This document shows positions 51,803 to 61,794 of a stretch of DNA of 64,000 nucleotides, piece after piece (the first letter of the stretch is position 1; every line of letters starts with the position of its first letter). The notes under the pieces are model-generated. The model was not told the origin of the DNA and did not search any database. It saw only the letters and a list, made by a program, of their open reading frames with translations. The stretch spans positions 62,001 through 126,000 of the forward strand of contig NZ_SNQG01000001.1 in assembly GCF_004378255.1 (NCBI RefSeq). Reading direction: 5' to 3'. A program made the position numbers and the translations under genes. The DNA is from Mucilaginibacter phyllosphaerae (GTDB lineage: Bacteria; Bacteroidota; Bacteroidia; Sphingobacteriales; Sphingobacteriaceae).

Positions 51803-54376
51803 TTAAGCTAAATTCCTGCCGGCATTTACAATACCGTAAACTGTGCGCACAACCAGCTTGTTGTAAATACCCGTCATTTCTTCGTCTTGCGTTTGGTTTA
51901 GGCATTGCAGCGCGTAGTGCTGTACAATAACCAGCGGCAATACAATTTTTTCGCGAATGGCAATAGAGCGCCTGTCTACCGGGAATTCTTCCATCAGCAC
52001 TTTTGTGCCTGTAAGTTCCAGCAACATTTGGCGGGTTAATTCGTATTCTGCTTTAAGGCCCTTCCAAAAAGCACCAAACTTTTTATCCTTTTCCATATAG
52101 GCGGTAACCCTAAAGTCAGATTTGGTCATTGACATCATGCAGTTATCCAGCATGGTTTTAAAAAAACCCGAATTTTGATAAAGCTCTTTCACCTCTTCCC
52201 AATTACCATTCTCCTTCATTTTTTTAAGGGACGAACCTACACCATAAAAGCCAGGAATATTTTGTTTTAACTGGCTCCATGAGGTTACAAAGCTAATAGC
52301 GCGCAGATCCTCCAGTTTAAGTTTGGCATCTGCATTACGCTTAGTTGGGCGGCTGCTGATGTTTATCTGCGATAATAATTTAAGCGGGCTGTACTGCTCT
52401 AAGTATTCAACAAAAAGCGGATGCTCGCGCAGGGCCAGGAACAATTTATGGCTTTCTTCGGCCATTTCGGCAATGAGTGTTTTATGCCTGCTATCTAATA
52501 GATCGTTATGGTTTGGATGCAGGGCGCTGATGATACCTGCGTTGATCAATTGCTCGGTGTTAAACCTGGCTGTTTCGACAGATCCATATTGCGAACTTAC
52601 CGTTTGCCCCTGTATGGTCAGCTGGATATGCTCGTTAGCTATCTCTTTACCCATTGATGCGTAAAAGCGGTGCGTTTTACCACCACCACGCGCCGGCGGG
52701 CCACCCCTGCCATCAAAAAACGCCAATTGTATGCCGTATTTACGGGCCATGGCAGTCAATTCAACTTTAGCTTTATAGATGCTCCAATTGGCCATCAGGT
52801 AACCGCCATCCTTAGTGCTATCACTAAAGCCAAGCATAATGGTTTGTTTATTACCACGTTTTTTTAAATGTGCTTTGTAGAATGGATGGGTGTATAATTT
52901 CTCCATCACATCGCTGGCATGTTTAAGATCATTTACGGTCTCAAACAGCGGCATAAAATCAACGCTTAATTTATCCTTTTCCCAGCCGCTCCACAAAAAC
53001 AAAGCTATCAGCTGCAAAATATCTGATGCCTGCTGGCAGTTACTGATAATGAAGCGCTGGCAACCCTTTTCGCCATTACTGTGCTGTATCTGTTTCATCA
53101 GCCTGATGGTATCCAGCGTATCACGGGTAAGGCTATCTGCGGTTGCGGGGCATTTAAAGTCGGCCTGGTTAAAGGGCAGGCTTTTAATTTTAGCTACCTC
53201 ATCCATATCTGCATAATTTTTAGGTACGCCTGTATAAACTTTTTCGGTAGTGTATTTAAATACATCGCGTAATACACGGCTATCCTGCCTGATATCCAGT
53301 GTGGCAAAGTATGAGCCAAACAGGTTTACTTTTTGGATCAGGTTATCTACAATATTCACAAACAGGCTGTCATGCTCGGTCACCAGCGTTTCGCGCATGG
53401 TTTTCAGCAGCTTTAATAGTTCCGGCTGCAGATCTTTAGGGTTATCCTGCGGATTGAAAGCGTTATCGTACAATAAGGTTTCCAGTTTACTGATGGTATC
53501 CGCAAAACCACGGAAGGTGATCCGGCGTTTCAGATTCCTAAAATCGCGGTAGTAACACCGGTAAATAACCTGCCTTAATAAAGATGATACCGAGCGGGTA
53601 GTTTCTGTAGTTACGTTGGGGTTACCGTCGCGGTCTCCGCCGGGCCAAAAGCCCAACTCTAACACTTGCGGATTGCCTGCTATATCAAACTCATCTTCCA
53701 GTTTGGCCTGAATGCCCGATAATGCATGATAAAATATATTTTCTAAAAACCAAACCAGGCTAACCGCTTCGTCTACCGGTGTTGGCGAAGTTTTATTAAA
53801 GAAAGGCGTTTTACCCAGTTGCTGGAGCAAAGCATCTATCGTAGGGATATCGTTGGTTTTTAAAGCCTCTATCAGGTCGGTCATGATCCCCAGCACCGTA
53901 CCCGGATAAAACTGCGTTGGGTGTGCCGTAAGTACCAGCCTTAACGAAAAATCCTGCAGTTGCTTGCTGATGTTTGCCCTTGCCTGCTCGCTTTGCGATG
54001 CCTGCTGCACCATACTTTGTAAGGTGCCCGTATCATCTATCCGGCCAACTTTGCTGAATGATGAATCTTCGATAGCATCAAACAAAACCACCTGGCGCTC
54101 AATATATTGTATAAACCTAAATAAACGGTTTATTTGCTCCCGCTTATCAATACCCGGTACATATTTTTTAAAAAAAGATTCGATGATATCTGTTGGAGAA
54201 GCCTGTTCTACCGCCCCTTTATCGCAATGCGAACTAAAGAAAGGCAACAGAATACCGGTATCCTTTACCTGATAAAAAGGTAATGTTTGAAACAAGCTGT
54301 TGTACAACTCAAACCGTTTTACAACTTCGTGATTAAATATCGATTCTTTTTGACTGAGCCTTAAGGTTGATGGCAT
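51803..54376 (-). CDS. ppc: Phosphoenolpyruvate carboxylase
   Basis: The enzyme adds bicarbonate to PEP to make oxaloacetate, the main anaplerotic step. The 857-residue protein is of normal family length. Catalytic motifs are LTAHPTQFYPGT (the active-site His), FWPGGDRDGNPNVT, GFSDSTKDGGY and FDGRGGPPARGGG, with the family's C-terminal RRSIAIREKI and terminal NAGRNLA. It is monocistronic-looking and lies opposite to the FUSC gene. Confidence 0.95.
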   Translation of the reverse strand: MPSTLRLSQKESIFNHEVVKRFELYNSLFQTLPFYQVKDTGILLPFFSSHCDKGAVEQASPTDIIESFFKKYVPGIDKREQINRLFRFIQYIERQVVLFDAIEDSSFSKVGRIDDTGTLQSMVQQASQSEQARANISKQLQDFSLRLVLTAHPTQFYPGTVLGIMTDLIEALKTNDIPTIDALLQQLGKTPFFNKTSPTPVDEAVSLVWFLENIFYHALSGIQAKLEDEFDIAGNPQVLELGFWPGGDRDGNPNVTTETTRSVSSLLRQVIYRCYYRDFRNLKRRITFRGFADTISKLETLLYDNAFNPQDNPKDLQPELLKLLKTMRETLVTEHDSLFVNIVDNLIQKVNLFGSYFATLDIRQDSRVLRDVFKYTTEKVYTGVPKNYADMDEVAKIKSLPFNQADFKCPATADSLTRDTLDTIRLMKQIQHSNGEKGCQRFIISNCQQASDILQLIALFLWSGWEKDKLSVDFMPLFETVNDLKHASDVMEKLYTHPFYKAHLKKRGNKQTIMLGFSDSTKDGGYLMANWSIYKAKVELTAMARKYGIQLAFFDGRGGPPARGGGKTHRFYASMGKEIANEHIQLTIQGQTVSSQYGSVETARFNTEQLINAGIISALHPNHNDLLDSRHKTLIAEMAEESHKLFLALREHPLFVEYLEQYSPLKLLSQINISSRPTKRNADAKLKLEDLRAISFVTSWSQLKQNIPGFYGVGSSLKKMKENGNWEEVKELYQNSGFFKTMLDNCMMSMTKSDFRVTAYMEKDKKFGAFWKGLKAEYELTRQMLLELTGTKVLMEEFPVDRRSIAIREKIVLPLVIVQHYALQCLNQTQDEEMTGIYNKLVVRTVYGIVNAGRNLA

Positions 54377-54525
54377 AACTGAACAGGTTTACTGGGGTTG
54401 TATATTAATATCGGCGTAATTTAACTATCTAAAATTAAATTACTGTAAAAAGTAAAAAATTAATAATACTAAGCTCATTTTAATGCAATAATTGTTATTG
54501 CAAAACCATAGCCATAATATTTGTT

Positions 54526-54533
54526 TAATTTTG
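54526..54533 (+). promoter_or_regulatory. Putative -7 box of the FUSC gene
   Basis: TAATTTTG is an exact TAnnTTTG match, 31 bases before the ATG at 54565. A TTG at 54498-54500 lies 25 bases upstream. Confidence 0.45.
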
Positions 54534-54564
54534 TATGATAAAACCAGCACCCAATAAACAGTAA

Positions 54565-56724
54565 ATGAACCACCACAAAAGAGAAATAAAAAGCTTTTTT
54601 TATAGCCAGTATTTTTCTGACGGTTTGCGTATGACCATTGGTATTATTACACCAGCGCTGGTAATGATGAAACTTGGGCACTTTGATTTGGGCCTGACCC
54701 TATCTTTAGGTGCGCTTTGTATTTGCACCATAGACGGGCCGGGGCCTATTTCGCACAAGCGTAACGCTATGGCAGCAGGCAACGGAATTTTACTTGCCGT
54801 TGCTTTAATTACCGGCTACGCACGCTTTAATGTTTACACGCTGGGCTTAGAGATAACGGCCTTCTCGTTCCTTTTTTCGATGCTTATTGTTTATGGCAAC
54901 AGGGCAGCATCTGTAGGCACATCGGCATTAATGGTGATGATTTTTATGATGGACAAAGCAGTGCCACCACCCGAGGTACCTCTTTTCAGCCTGACCATTT
55001 TAGCCGGAGGGGTGTGGTACATGATCTTTAGCCTGGTATTTTTTGGTATCCGCCCCTATCGTGCCGCGCAGCAAACCCTGGGCGAAAATGTTGCAGATAT
55101 AGCCCGTTTTTTACGTATTAAAGCAGATTTTTATTTACCGGGCATTGATGTAGACGAAAATTATAGAAAACTGGTTATGCAGCAGATACAGGTAAGTAAC
55201 CACCAGGACGCTGTAAGAGAGATATTATTTAAAAGCCGCATTCTGGTAAAAGAATCTACCGCGGCAAGCCGGATACTGGTACTAACCTTTATTGACCTGG
55301 TAGATATGTTTGAGCAGATCATGGCTACCCACTATGATTATACACAGATCCGCCATAAATTTGAAAGTACCGGGGTACTTTCAGAAATAGCCGATTTTTT
55401 ACACCACGTAGCCGACGACCTGGATAACATTGGCTATGCCGTATTGGCCAATACACGCCCCGAAAAATTAAGCAACCTGGAGCTGCGCCTGGAGCATTTA
55501 AAACGCCGTATTGATACCATTGGCGCCGATGATAAAGAAACCAGCAACCTGGTGCTTAAAAAGATCCTGATCAACCTACGCGATCTGAGCAAAAGCATAT
55601 CAAATATTTACAAATACTATCATTCAAAAGCATCAGATAGCCTGGTGCAGAATAGCGCCAAGGTTGAGTATTCTAAATTTGTTACCCACCAGGATTATGC
55701 CCCGCATATTTTTTGGGATAACATCACCTTTAATTCGGGCGCATTTAAACACGCGCTAAGGGTATCTTTAGTGTGTTTAATAGGTTTTATTACAGCGAAG
55801 AATGTATCGCTTGGCGGCCACAGTTATTGGGTGCTGCTTACTATTATTGTTATACTTAAGCCTGGCTTCAGCCTTTCTAAACAACGCAATTACCAAAGGC
55901 TGATAGGCACAATAGCAGGTGGTGCTATAGGGATATTGATATTAAACTTCATTCCGGGTAAAACCGCCCAGTTTATAATTTTGGTTGCGTTGATGATAGG
56001 CACCTATAGTTTTTTGCGCATTAATTACATTATAGCAGTTATTTTGATGACGCCCTATGTATTAATACTATTTAAATTTTTAGGATTGGGTACCATTAAC
56101 GTTTTTCAGGAACGGGTGCTTGATACTTTGATAGGTTCGGGCATTGCATTTATAGCCAGCTACGTGATATTCCCAACATGGGAGTTTCAGCTGGTACAGG
56201 AAACGCTGAAATCTGCTATTAATGCCAATATCAACTATCTGCAAAAGATCTCTGAAAGTATTGCGGGTAAAATGGTTGAATTAACCGAATATAAACTGGC
56301 ACGTAAAGATGTATATGTAAACTCGGCTAACTTATCTGCAACATTTGACCGCATGACATCCGAACCTAAAAGCAAACAAAAAAATGTGAAGGAACTACAC
56401 AAGTTTGTAGTGCTTAACCATATCCTGTCTTCTTATTCAGCAAATATCGCCTCGGCACTGATCCGGTCGGGCCAGAAAACACCGCATGCAGACCTGCTTA
56501 AACTGGTTAAGAAAAGCATTGCCGTATTAAAAGAAATTGAAAGAAAATTAAGCGGAGAGCATATTACACTGCCTACAGCAACCGCCAGTACGGATGCTGT
56601 GCCCAAGCCCGAAATACAACCGATCCCGCTTACGGCTGATGATGTACTGATGAAGGACCAATTAGGCTTTATCAATAAAATAACACTCGATATTGCCAAA
56701 ATAACCGATACTATTTTGCGATAG
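54565..56724 (+). CDS. FUSC/YccS-type integral membrane protein
   Basis: The 719-residue inner-membrane protein has two groups of membrane helices (about residues 10-165 and 395-540) separated by a helical cytoplasmic domain, the YccS/FUSC (fusaric-acid-resistance-like) plan. The second block reads HSYWVLLTIIVILKPGF, the FUSC core motif. Family members are proposed efflux components, but evidence is thin. A C-terminal cytoplasmic helix region follows. It has a possible -7 box 31 bases upstream. Confidence 0.88.
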   Translation: MNHHKREIKSFFYSQYFSDGLRMTIGIITPALVMMKLGHFDLGLTLSLGALCICTIDGPGPISHKRNAMAAGNGILLAVALITGYARFNVYTLGLEITAFSFLFSMLIVYGNRAASVGTSALMVMIFMMDKAVPPPEVPLFSLTILAGGVWYMIFSLVFFGIRPYRAAQQTLGENVADIARFLRIKADFYLPGIDVDENYRKLVMQQIQVSNHQDAVREILFKSRILVKESTAASRILVLTFIDLVDMFEQIMATHYDYTQIRHKFESTGVLSEIADFLHHVADDLDNIGYAVLANTRPEKLSNLELRLEHLKRRIDTIGADDKETSNLVLKKILINLRDLSKSISNIYKYYHSKASDSLVQNSAKVEYSKFVTHQDYAPHIFWDNITFNSGAFKHALRVSLVCLIGFITAKNVSLGGHSYWVLLTIIVILKPGFSLSKQRNYQRLIGTIAGGAIGILILNFIPGKTAQFIILVALMIGTYSFLRINYIIAVILMTPYVLILFKFLGLGTINVFQERVLDTLIGSGIAFIASYVIFPTWEFQLVQETLKSAINANINYLQKISESIAGKMVELTEYKLARKDVYVNSANLSATFDRMTSEPKSKQKNVKELHKFVVLNHILSSYSANIASALIRSGQKTPHADLLKLVKKSIAVLKEIERKLSGEHITLPTATASTDAVPKPEIQPIPLTADDVLMKDQLGFINKITLDIAKITDTILR

Positions 56725-56754
56725 TAGAACATCAGGCAAAATACAGATCAATAT

Positions 56755-57243
56755 TTATGCGTTATCATCGCCTGCAATAAAACCTTCTGTGCGTTTGCCA
56801 TAAAATTTGGTTTCGGCAACATGTAAAGATCCGGGCTTTATGGGTGCATCTTTTTCAACTTTATCTAAAGCCAAACGTATCTCTTCATCAGTTTCGGCAC
56901 TGATGATACGCCCTTTTTCATACAATGGCAAAGCAAGCAAATTGGTTACACTTACACCTGGCAACTTTACCTCATCATCTTTAAGGTTAAAATCTGCAAT
57001 ACCTATAGGTATAAGTACGCGCCCCTCCTCCAGATCAACATCGCTGCTCCCCATATCTACAACAATGTAGTGTACTTTGCGAGTATCCGGATTAAAAAGC
57101 AGCTCATAAACTTCGCCAACTTTATTTTTATGCTTATCTCTTACGTCCCATCCAAAAATTTCGGGCTGTCCATCTACTATTTCAAAATCGCTGTTGCTTA
57201 ATTCCTGCAGATTGTATTTACCTGTAATATCTTCCGTATCCAT
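56755..57243 (-). CDS. PRC-barrel domain protein
   Basis: The ATG at 57243 gives 162 residues; an upstream Met would extend back into the OmpA gene. The PRC-barrel (residues about 20-100) has the core EIFGWDVRDKHKNKVGEVYELL and VHYIVVDMG. The tail is acidic, and the C-terminus includes GSLHVAETKFYGK. PRC-barrel proteins may bind RNA, lipids or photosynthetic partners; the role here is unknown. It follows the OmpA gene by 19 bases on the same strand and is probably cotranscribed with it. Confidence 0.85.
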   Translation of the reverse strand: MDTEDITGKYNLQELSNSDFEIVDGQPEIFGWDVRDKHKNKVGEVYELLFNPDTRKVHYIVVDMGSSDVDLEEGRVLIPIGIADFNLKDDEVKLPGVSVTNLLALPLYEKGRIISAETDEEIRLALDKVEKDAPIKPGSLHVAETKFYGKRTEGFIAGDDNA

Positions 57244-57262
57244 TATTTTATAATTAATTGCA

Positions 57263-57913
57263 TTATTGATTTTCGCCGTTTGTGTAAGCCACAATTTCTA
57301 CACTACGATTTTGCGCCCTTCCCCTATCCGTATCATTAGTGGCTAACGGCTGCTTTTCTCCCAGTGAATGAACAGACAGCTTATCTGGTAAAATACCTCC
57401 TTTAGTGGCCAGCCATTCTTTTACCGCATTAGCGCGGTCTGCCCCGAGCGCTTTATTATCGCCGGCATTACCAACAGAATCGGTATGCCCATATATAGCT
57501 ATTGCAGCCATTTTATAACGTTTTTGAAGTGACGCTGCTACCTGCTTTAATTTTTCAGCCGCACCTTGCTGTAATGTGCTTTTACCTGCGTTAAATAAAA
57601 TATTTTCTCCTAAGCTATAAATGGTGTACTTATCATTACCCCTAACAATAATTGCGGTATCAGTCACCTCTGCCATTGATGATCTCGGGATAGTAAAATC
57701 CACCGAATTCCAGTCGGGTTGTGTGGTTACAATAACACTGCTGTCTGTTTTTACAGTATCTTTTTTAATGGTGTCAGAAGTATCCAATTTTAAAGGTTGT
57801 GTACGGTTACAGCCACGATAAAGTAAAACTGCCGTTGCAATAGCCAGTATGGCAAATATGATCCATATAAAGGGAGAGCCTTTTCGCTTAGGTTGAACGT
57901 CTAACTGTGCCAT
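57263..57913 (-). CDS. Membrane-anchored OmpA-family peptidoglycan-binding protein
   Basis: The 216-residue protein has a short cytoplasmic basic start, one membrane segment (about residues 15-32) and a periplasmic OmpA C-like domain. The domain shows LFNAGKSTLQQGAAEKLKQV, IAIYGHTDSVGNAG, the NKALGADRANAV contact helix and RSVEIV. It is the anchoring, peptidoglycan-binding type rather than a porin, since no barrel is present. A PRC-barrel gene follows it. Confidence 0.9.
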   Translation of the reverse strand: MAQLDVQPKRKGSPFIWIIFAILAIATAVLLYRGCNRTQPLKLDTSDTIKKDTVKTDSSVIVTTQPDWNSVDFTIPRSSMAEVTDTAIIVRGNDKYTIYSLGENILFNAGKSTLQQGAAEKLKQVAASLQKRYKMAAIAIYGHTDSVGNAGDNKALGADRANAVKEWLATKGGILPDKLSVHSLGEKQPLATNDTDRGRAQNRSVEIVAYTNGENQ

Positions 57914-58100
57914 GTAGTTTTATTGATGTTGGTTGTTTATAAATAAGCATTAATCAGGCCAATAAGTTTAATCTGCAACTAATCATTTACTAAGATATTT
58001 TAACCTAACAAACTTGTTACACCATACAGCATCAGCCAAATATGTTTTAAGCTGTGCATTTTATACATTCGCTATTTAAACTAAGCCCTACATTAAATAC

Positions 58101-59651
58101 ATGAAAAACTTAACTAAACTACTTATTGCTTCGGCTTTATTTGCAGGTGGTAATACCTTTGCGCAAAGCAAAAATGCCGTAGTTGATAACATTGTAAAAG
58201 AAGAGACAGACAACTCGCAGCTGGAAAAACTTGGACAGGAATTACTTGACGGCATTGGCCCGCGGCTGGTAGGTACACCAGAGTTTGACAAGGCCGGCAA
58301 ATGGGCGCTTGATAAGTACAAAAGCTGGGGCATTACCGCACGACAGGAAAAATGGGGAGAATGGCGCGGCTGGGAACGTGGCATATCGCATATCGACATG
58401 GTTTACCCCCGCATAAAATCATTAGAAGGTACACAACTGGCATGGAGCCCCGGCATGAAAAAGGCAGTTACCGCCGAAATCATTATCCTGCCCGAACTGG
58501 CCGATTCTACCGCCTTTCAGAAATGGCTGCCGGCAGTAAAAGGTAAATTTGTAATGATATCCATGAGCCAGCCAACAGGGCGCCCGGATGACAATTGGAA
58601 AGAATTTGCGTTAAGTGGTTCAATAGATAAAATGAAAGCTGCGCGCACCGCACAAACTGATGCCTGGCGCAAACGTATCACTAACACAGGCTTAACCACC
58701 CGTACCTTACCTGTAGCATTAGAGAAAGCAGGCGCAGCGGGTATCCTTACCTCTAACTGGTCGGCAGGATTTGGGGTTGATAAAATATTTGCGGCTTATA
58801 CCAAAGTGGTGCCTACTGTTGATATTGCATTAGAAGATTACGGCATGCTTTACCGTTTAAACGAAAACGGTGTGAAACCAAAAATAACCATACAAACAGA
58901 ATCTAAAGAACTTGGTGTAGTGCCAACCTTTAACATTGTGGGCGAAATAAAAGGCAAAGAAAAGCCTAACGAATATGTAATGCTATCGGCCCATTTCGAT
59001 TCATGGGATGGCGGCACAGGCGCTACAGACAATGGAACGGGTACTTTAACCATGATGGAGGCTATGCGTATCCTTAAAAAAGTTTATCCTAACCCAAAAC
59101 GCACTATTTTAGTAGGCCACTGGAGTAGTGAAGAACAAGGCTTGAATGGATCGCGCGCATTTGTAGAAGACCATCCCGAAATTGTGGGTAACTTGCAGGC
59201 TTTATTTAACCAGGATAATGGTACCGGCCGTGTAGTAAACATTGGCGGACAAGGCTTTGCTAAAGCCGGCGATTTTATTAGCCGCTGGTTAGAAGCTGTG
59301 CCTGATACCATTCGCCATCAGATAAAAACCAGTTTCCCGGGCGCTCCGGGTGGTGGCGGCTCTGATTTTGCCTCGTTTGTGGCAGTTGGCGCTCCGGGGT
59401 TTTCTCTTAGCTCAAACAGCTGGTCCTACGGTAACTATACCTGGCACACCAACCGCGATACCTATGATAAAATAGTTTTCGACGATTTGCGCAGTAATGC
59501 TATCCTAACTGCTATTTTAGTTTACATGGCCAGCGAAGACCCTGCAAAACTACCACTTGATAAAATTGAACTGCCTGTTAACAGCCGCACCGGCCAACCC
59601 GGCAAATGGCCGGAGCAGGTTAAAGCTAACCGACATGGCGGGTTAGATTAA
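58101..59651 (+). CDS. Exported M28 zinc metallopeptidase
   Basis: The 516-residue precursor has a signal peptide (residues 1-20, GGNTFAQ). An M28 catalytic domain (about residues 270-500) contains the metal ligands: MLSAHFDSWDGGTGATDNGTG (His, Asp), SEEQGLNGSRAF (Glu-Glu) and later HTNRDTYDKI (His). A PA-like insert lies in the middle (KAGAAGILTSNWSA). It is an aminopeptidase- or carboxypeptidase-like exoenzyme that should degrade extracytoplasmic peptides. A strong terminator follows. Confidence 0.92.
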   Translation: MKNLTKLLIASALFAGGNTFAQSKNAVVDNIVKEETDNSQLEKLGQELLDGIGPRLVGTPEFDKAGKWALDKYKSWGITARQEKWGEWRGWERGISHIDMVYPRIKSLEGTQLAWSPGMKKAVTAEIIILPELADSTAFQKWLPAVKGKFVMISMSQPTGRPDDNWKEFALSGSIDKMKAARTAQTDAWRKRITNTGLTTRTLPVALEKAGAAGILTSNWSAGFGVDKIFAAYTKVVPTVDIALEDYGMLYRLNENGVKPKITIQTESKELGVVPTFNIVGEIKGKEKPNEYVMLSAHFDSWDGGTGATDNGTGTLTMMEAMRILKKVYPNPKRTILVGHWSSEEQGLNGSRAFVEDHPEIVGNLQALFNQDNGTGRVVNIGGQGFAKAGDFISRWLEAVPDTIRHQIKTSFPGAPGGGGSDFASFVAVGAPGFSLSSNSWSYGNYTWHTNRDTYDKIVFDDLRSNAILTAILVYMASEDPAKLPLDKIELPVNSRTGQPGKWPEQVKANRHGGLD

Positions 59652-59666
59652 TCATCTGTATTAAAT

Positions 59667-59704
59667 AAAAAGATCCCGTTTCGAAATAGAAACGGGATCT
59701 TTTT
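59667..59704. terminator. Strong bidirectional terminator
   Basis: A perfect 16-bp stem (AAAAAGATCCCGTTTC) has a 6-base loop and T-tracts on both strands. It can end the M28 gene on the plus strand and the AlkB-like gene on the minus strand. Confidence 0.88.
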
Positions 59705-59744
59705 ATTTAAAGCCGGTACATCATCAAATAGTGTTAAAATGCTA

Positions 59745-60350
59745 TCAGTTGATCACCCTGAAGGTTAGATTTATTCTTTCGTTTATTGCTTTAGTTGATT
59801 TGGGTACCTGGTGTTCCCAATTATGCTGCAAGTCGCCTTTCATGATCAGCAGAGAACCACTTTCCAGTTCCACGGCGTACTTTAGTTTATGATTTTGTTT
59901 GTGCCTGATATCAAAACGGCGTGACTGCCCAAAACTTACGGATGCAATAACAGGGTTAGTACCAAGCTCTGGCTCGTCATCGGCATGCCATGCAACCGAA
60001 TCATTACCGTTACGATAATTATTTAACAGTACGCTGTTAAATGTTATACCGGCTCTTTCCTCAACTTTCTGTTTAATGTAAAGTAGTTCTGGCGTCCAGG
60101 GATAGGGCTCGTACTTTTTTCCGCTAAAAGCATAGGTTTTACTGTTATCGCCATACCAGGCGGTTAGTCGTGGTGTATTGAGCAATTTGCCATACATTTG
60201 AATAGTTTCCTGCTGCCAATTAACAGTATCTTTCAATTTTTGCAATAAGCCGTCACTTTCGTAGCGGCTAAAAAGCCCGGGACAGTAATCTATCAAGTCT
60301 GCAGGGAGTCTTAGCGATTGGGCATTATCAAAAAAGCTTAGTTGTTCCAT
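59745..60350 (-). CDS. AlkB-like 2-oxoglutarate/Fe(II) oxygenase
   Basis: The start at 60350 gives 201 residues (MEQLSFFDN); Met at 60374 is an alternative. The iron motif HxD (WHADDEPELG) and a distal His (HNWEHQVPKS) are followed by the 2OG-binding RxNxTFR-type RINLTFRV, the AlkB family end. NNYRNGNDSVAWH and VSFGQSRRFDIRH also match AlkB homologues that repair alkylated bases in DNA or RNA. The shared bidirectional terminator lies downstream. Confidence 0.9.
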   Translation of the reverse strand: MEQLSFFDNAQSLRLPADLIDYCPGLFSRYESDGLLQKLKDTVNWQQETIQMYGKLLNTPRLTAWYGDNSKTYAFSGKKYEPYPWTPELLYIKQKVEERAGITFNSVLLNNYRNGNDSVAWHADDEPELGTNPVIASVSFGQSRRFDIRHKQNHKLKYAVELESGSLLIMKGDLQHNWEHQVPKSTKAINERINLTFRVIN

Positions 60351-60484
60351 TAAGTCAAAACAAATCTTATTCAACTTTTAGCTGGCCGTTTGCATTGGTT
60401 ATTTCATGTTTAAGTGCCACATCTGTAACTTTAAGCGTATCGATAACTACGTTCCCAGTAATATTTTTACAAGATGTAACGCTA

Positions 60485-61729
60485 TCAGGCAGCGCTGATA
60501 GCGTCTTGATTAATAACTGCATTTTTTTTAACAAAAAATTCAAACGTTGTTCCCTCCCCAAGTCGCGATTCTACGTTTATCGATCCTTGTAACTTATCAA
60601 TTAAAAGTTTAACAGTATGCAGGCCCAGCCCGTTACCCTTTTTATTAAATCGGTCTACAGCATTAAGCGTAACCGCTTTTTCAAATATTTTCTCCAAATT
60701 ATTTGTTGCTATACCCGTGCCGTTATCATTTATTTTAAAAGCATAGTAATTACGCTCTTCTTTAAAAAGCACGTTAATAATACCTTTAGCTTTATCGTTG
60801 TAACGTACTGCATTAGTAAGCAAATTCAGGAAAATTTGTTCTAAAGCAACAGACGAGCATACCAGCTTATGATCCAGCTTTGGCAGGTTAATGGTGATAC
60901 TGTGGGGTACATCTATCAATTCAATTACGTTTTTAAGCAATTTATTTAGCTGTACGCATTTTTGATCGGTAATGAGTAAAGAAGGTTCGGTAGAATAATC
61001 CAGCATTTCATCAACCAAACCAAGCAGGCGTTTAGATGCATTAATGGTTAATCCAACCAAACTACGGCTTTTGTCGTCTCCTGTGTTTTTAAGGCGCATT
61101 TGCAGGGCCTGTGAGGTAAGCAGGATACTGCTTAAAGGGTTTTTAATATCGTGAGCAGCAGTGCTGGCAAATTTTTGTACAAAGGTGTTTGTTTCCAGCA
61201 ACTTTTCGTTAACGGCTTCTAACTGGGTTAGTTTTTTACGCAGTTCCATTTGCGCAACAACCTGTTTGCCCAATATTTTTAATGATTTTTTTTGCTCTTC
61301 AGTAAGTTGCTTGCTTGTGGTGTCAATAACACATAACGACCCTAATGCATAGCCCTCATTATTTATTAATGGCACACCGGCGTAAAAAACAATATTAGGG
61401 TCGCCGGTAACCAACGGATTAGATGAAAAACGATCATCCTGACGTGCATCGTTGATTTCCATTAAATCGGCATTTTGTGTAATTGTATGCGCACAAAAGG
61501 CTTGCTCTTTTGGTGTTTCTTTTAGATGGGTACCTACAACAGATTTAAACCATTGCCTTTTATCATCCAGTAATGTGATAAGCGCAACTGAGGTTTGGCA
61601 AATTTGTGAAGCAAGCAGCGTAAGGTCCTCAAAGTCTTCCTCCGGAACGGTATCTATAATATTATAAGAGGCTAATGCAACTAAACGTTCGCTCTCATTT
61701 TCTGGTATTGGAAATTCGTTCTTGCTCAA
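60485..61729 (-). CDS. GAF-domain sensor histidine kinase
   Basis: The 414-residue soluble kinase begins with FPIPENESERLVALASYNIIDTV and has a GAF domain (residues about 25-165, LKETPKEQAFCAHTI, YAGVPLINNEGYALGSLCVID). A HisKA-type core follows with phospho-His in STAAHDIKNPLSS, then LLTNAVRYND and GLGLHTVKLLID. The start codon is TTG at 61729. It lies in a TACTTTTG string that also looks like a -7 box, so the true start or promoter needs thought. No response regulator is adjacent on this strand. Confidence 0.88.
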   Translation of the reverse strand: MSKNEFPIPENESERLVALASYNIIDTVPEEDFEDLTLLASQICQTSVALITLLDDKRQWFKSVVGTHLKETPKEQAFCAHTITQNADLMEINDARQDDRFSSNPLVTGDPNIVFYAGVPLINNEGYALGSLCVIDTTSKQLTEEQKKSLKILGKQVVAQMELRKKLTQLEAVNEKLLETNTFVQKFASTAAHDIKNPLSSILLTSQALQMRLKNTGDDKSRSLVGLTINASKRLLGLVDEMLDYSTEPSLLITDQKCVQLNKLLKNVIELIDVPHSITINLPKLDHKLVCSSVALEQIFLNLLTNAVRYNDKAKGIINVLFKEERNYYAFKINDNGTGIATNNLEKIFEKAVTLNAVDRFNKKGNGLGLHTVKLLIDKLQGSINVESRLGEGTTFEFFVKKNAVINQDAISAA

Positions 61730-61794
61730 AAGTATTTAAGTAGTTTATAAATGTAATTATTATACCGGTAGTTTTAAATTATTTATAAAACAAT

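Noticed and set aside
60367-60561. Short frame between the AlkB-like and GAF kinase genes
   Set aside because: It overlaps both neighbours, has no motif and could not be supported as coding, although a Met at 60522 would give 51 residues.
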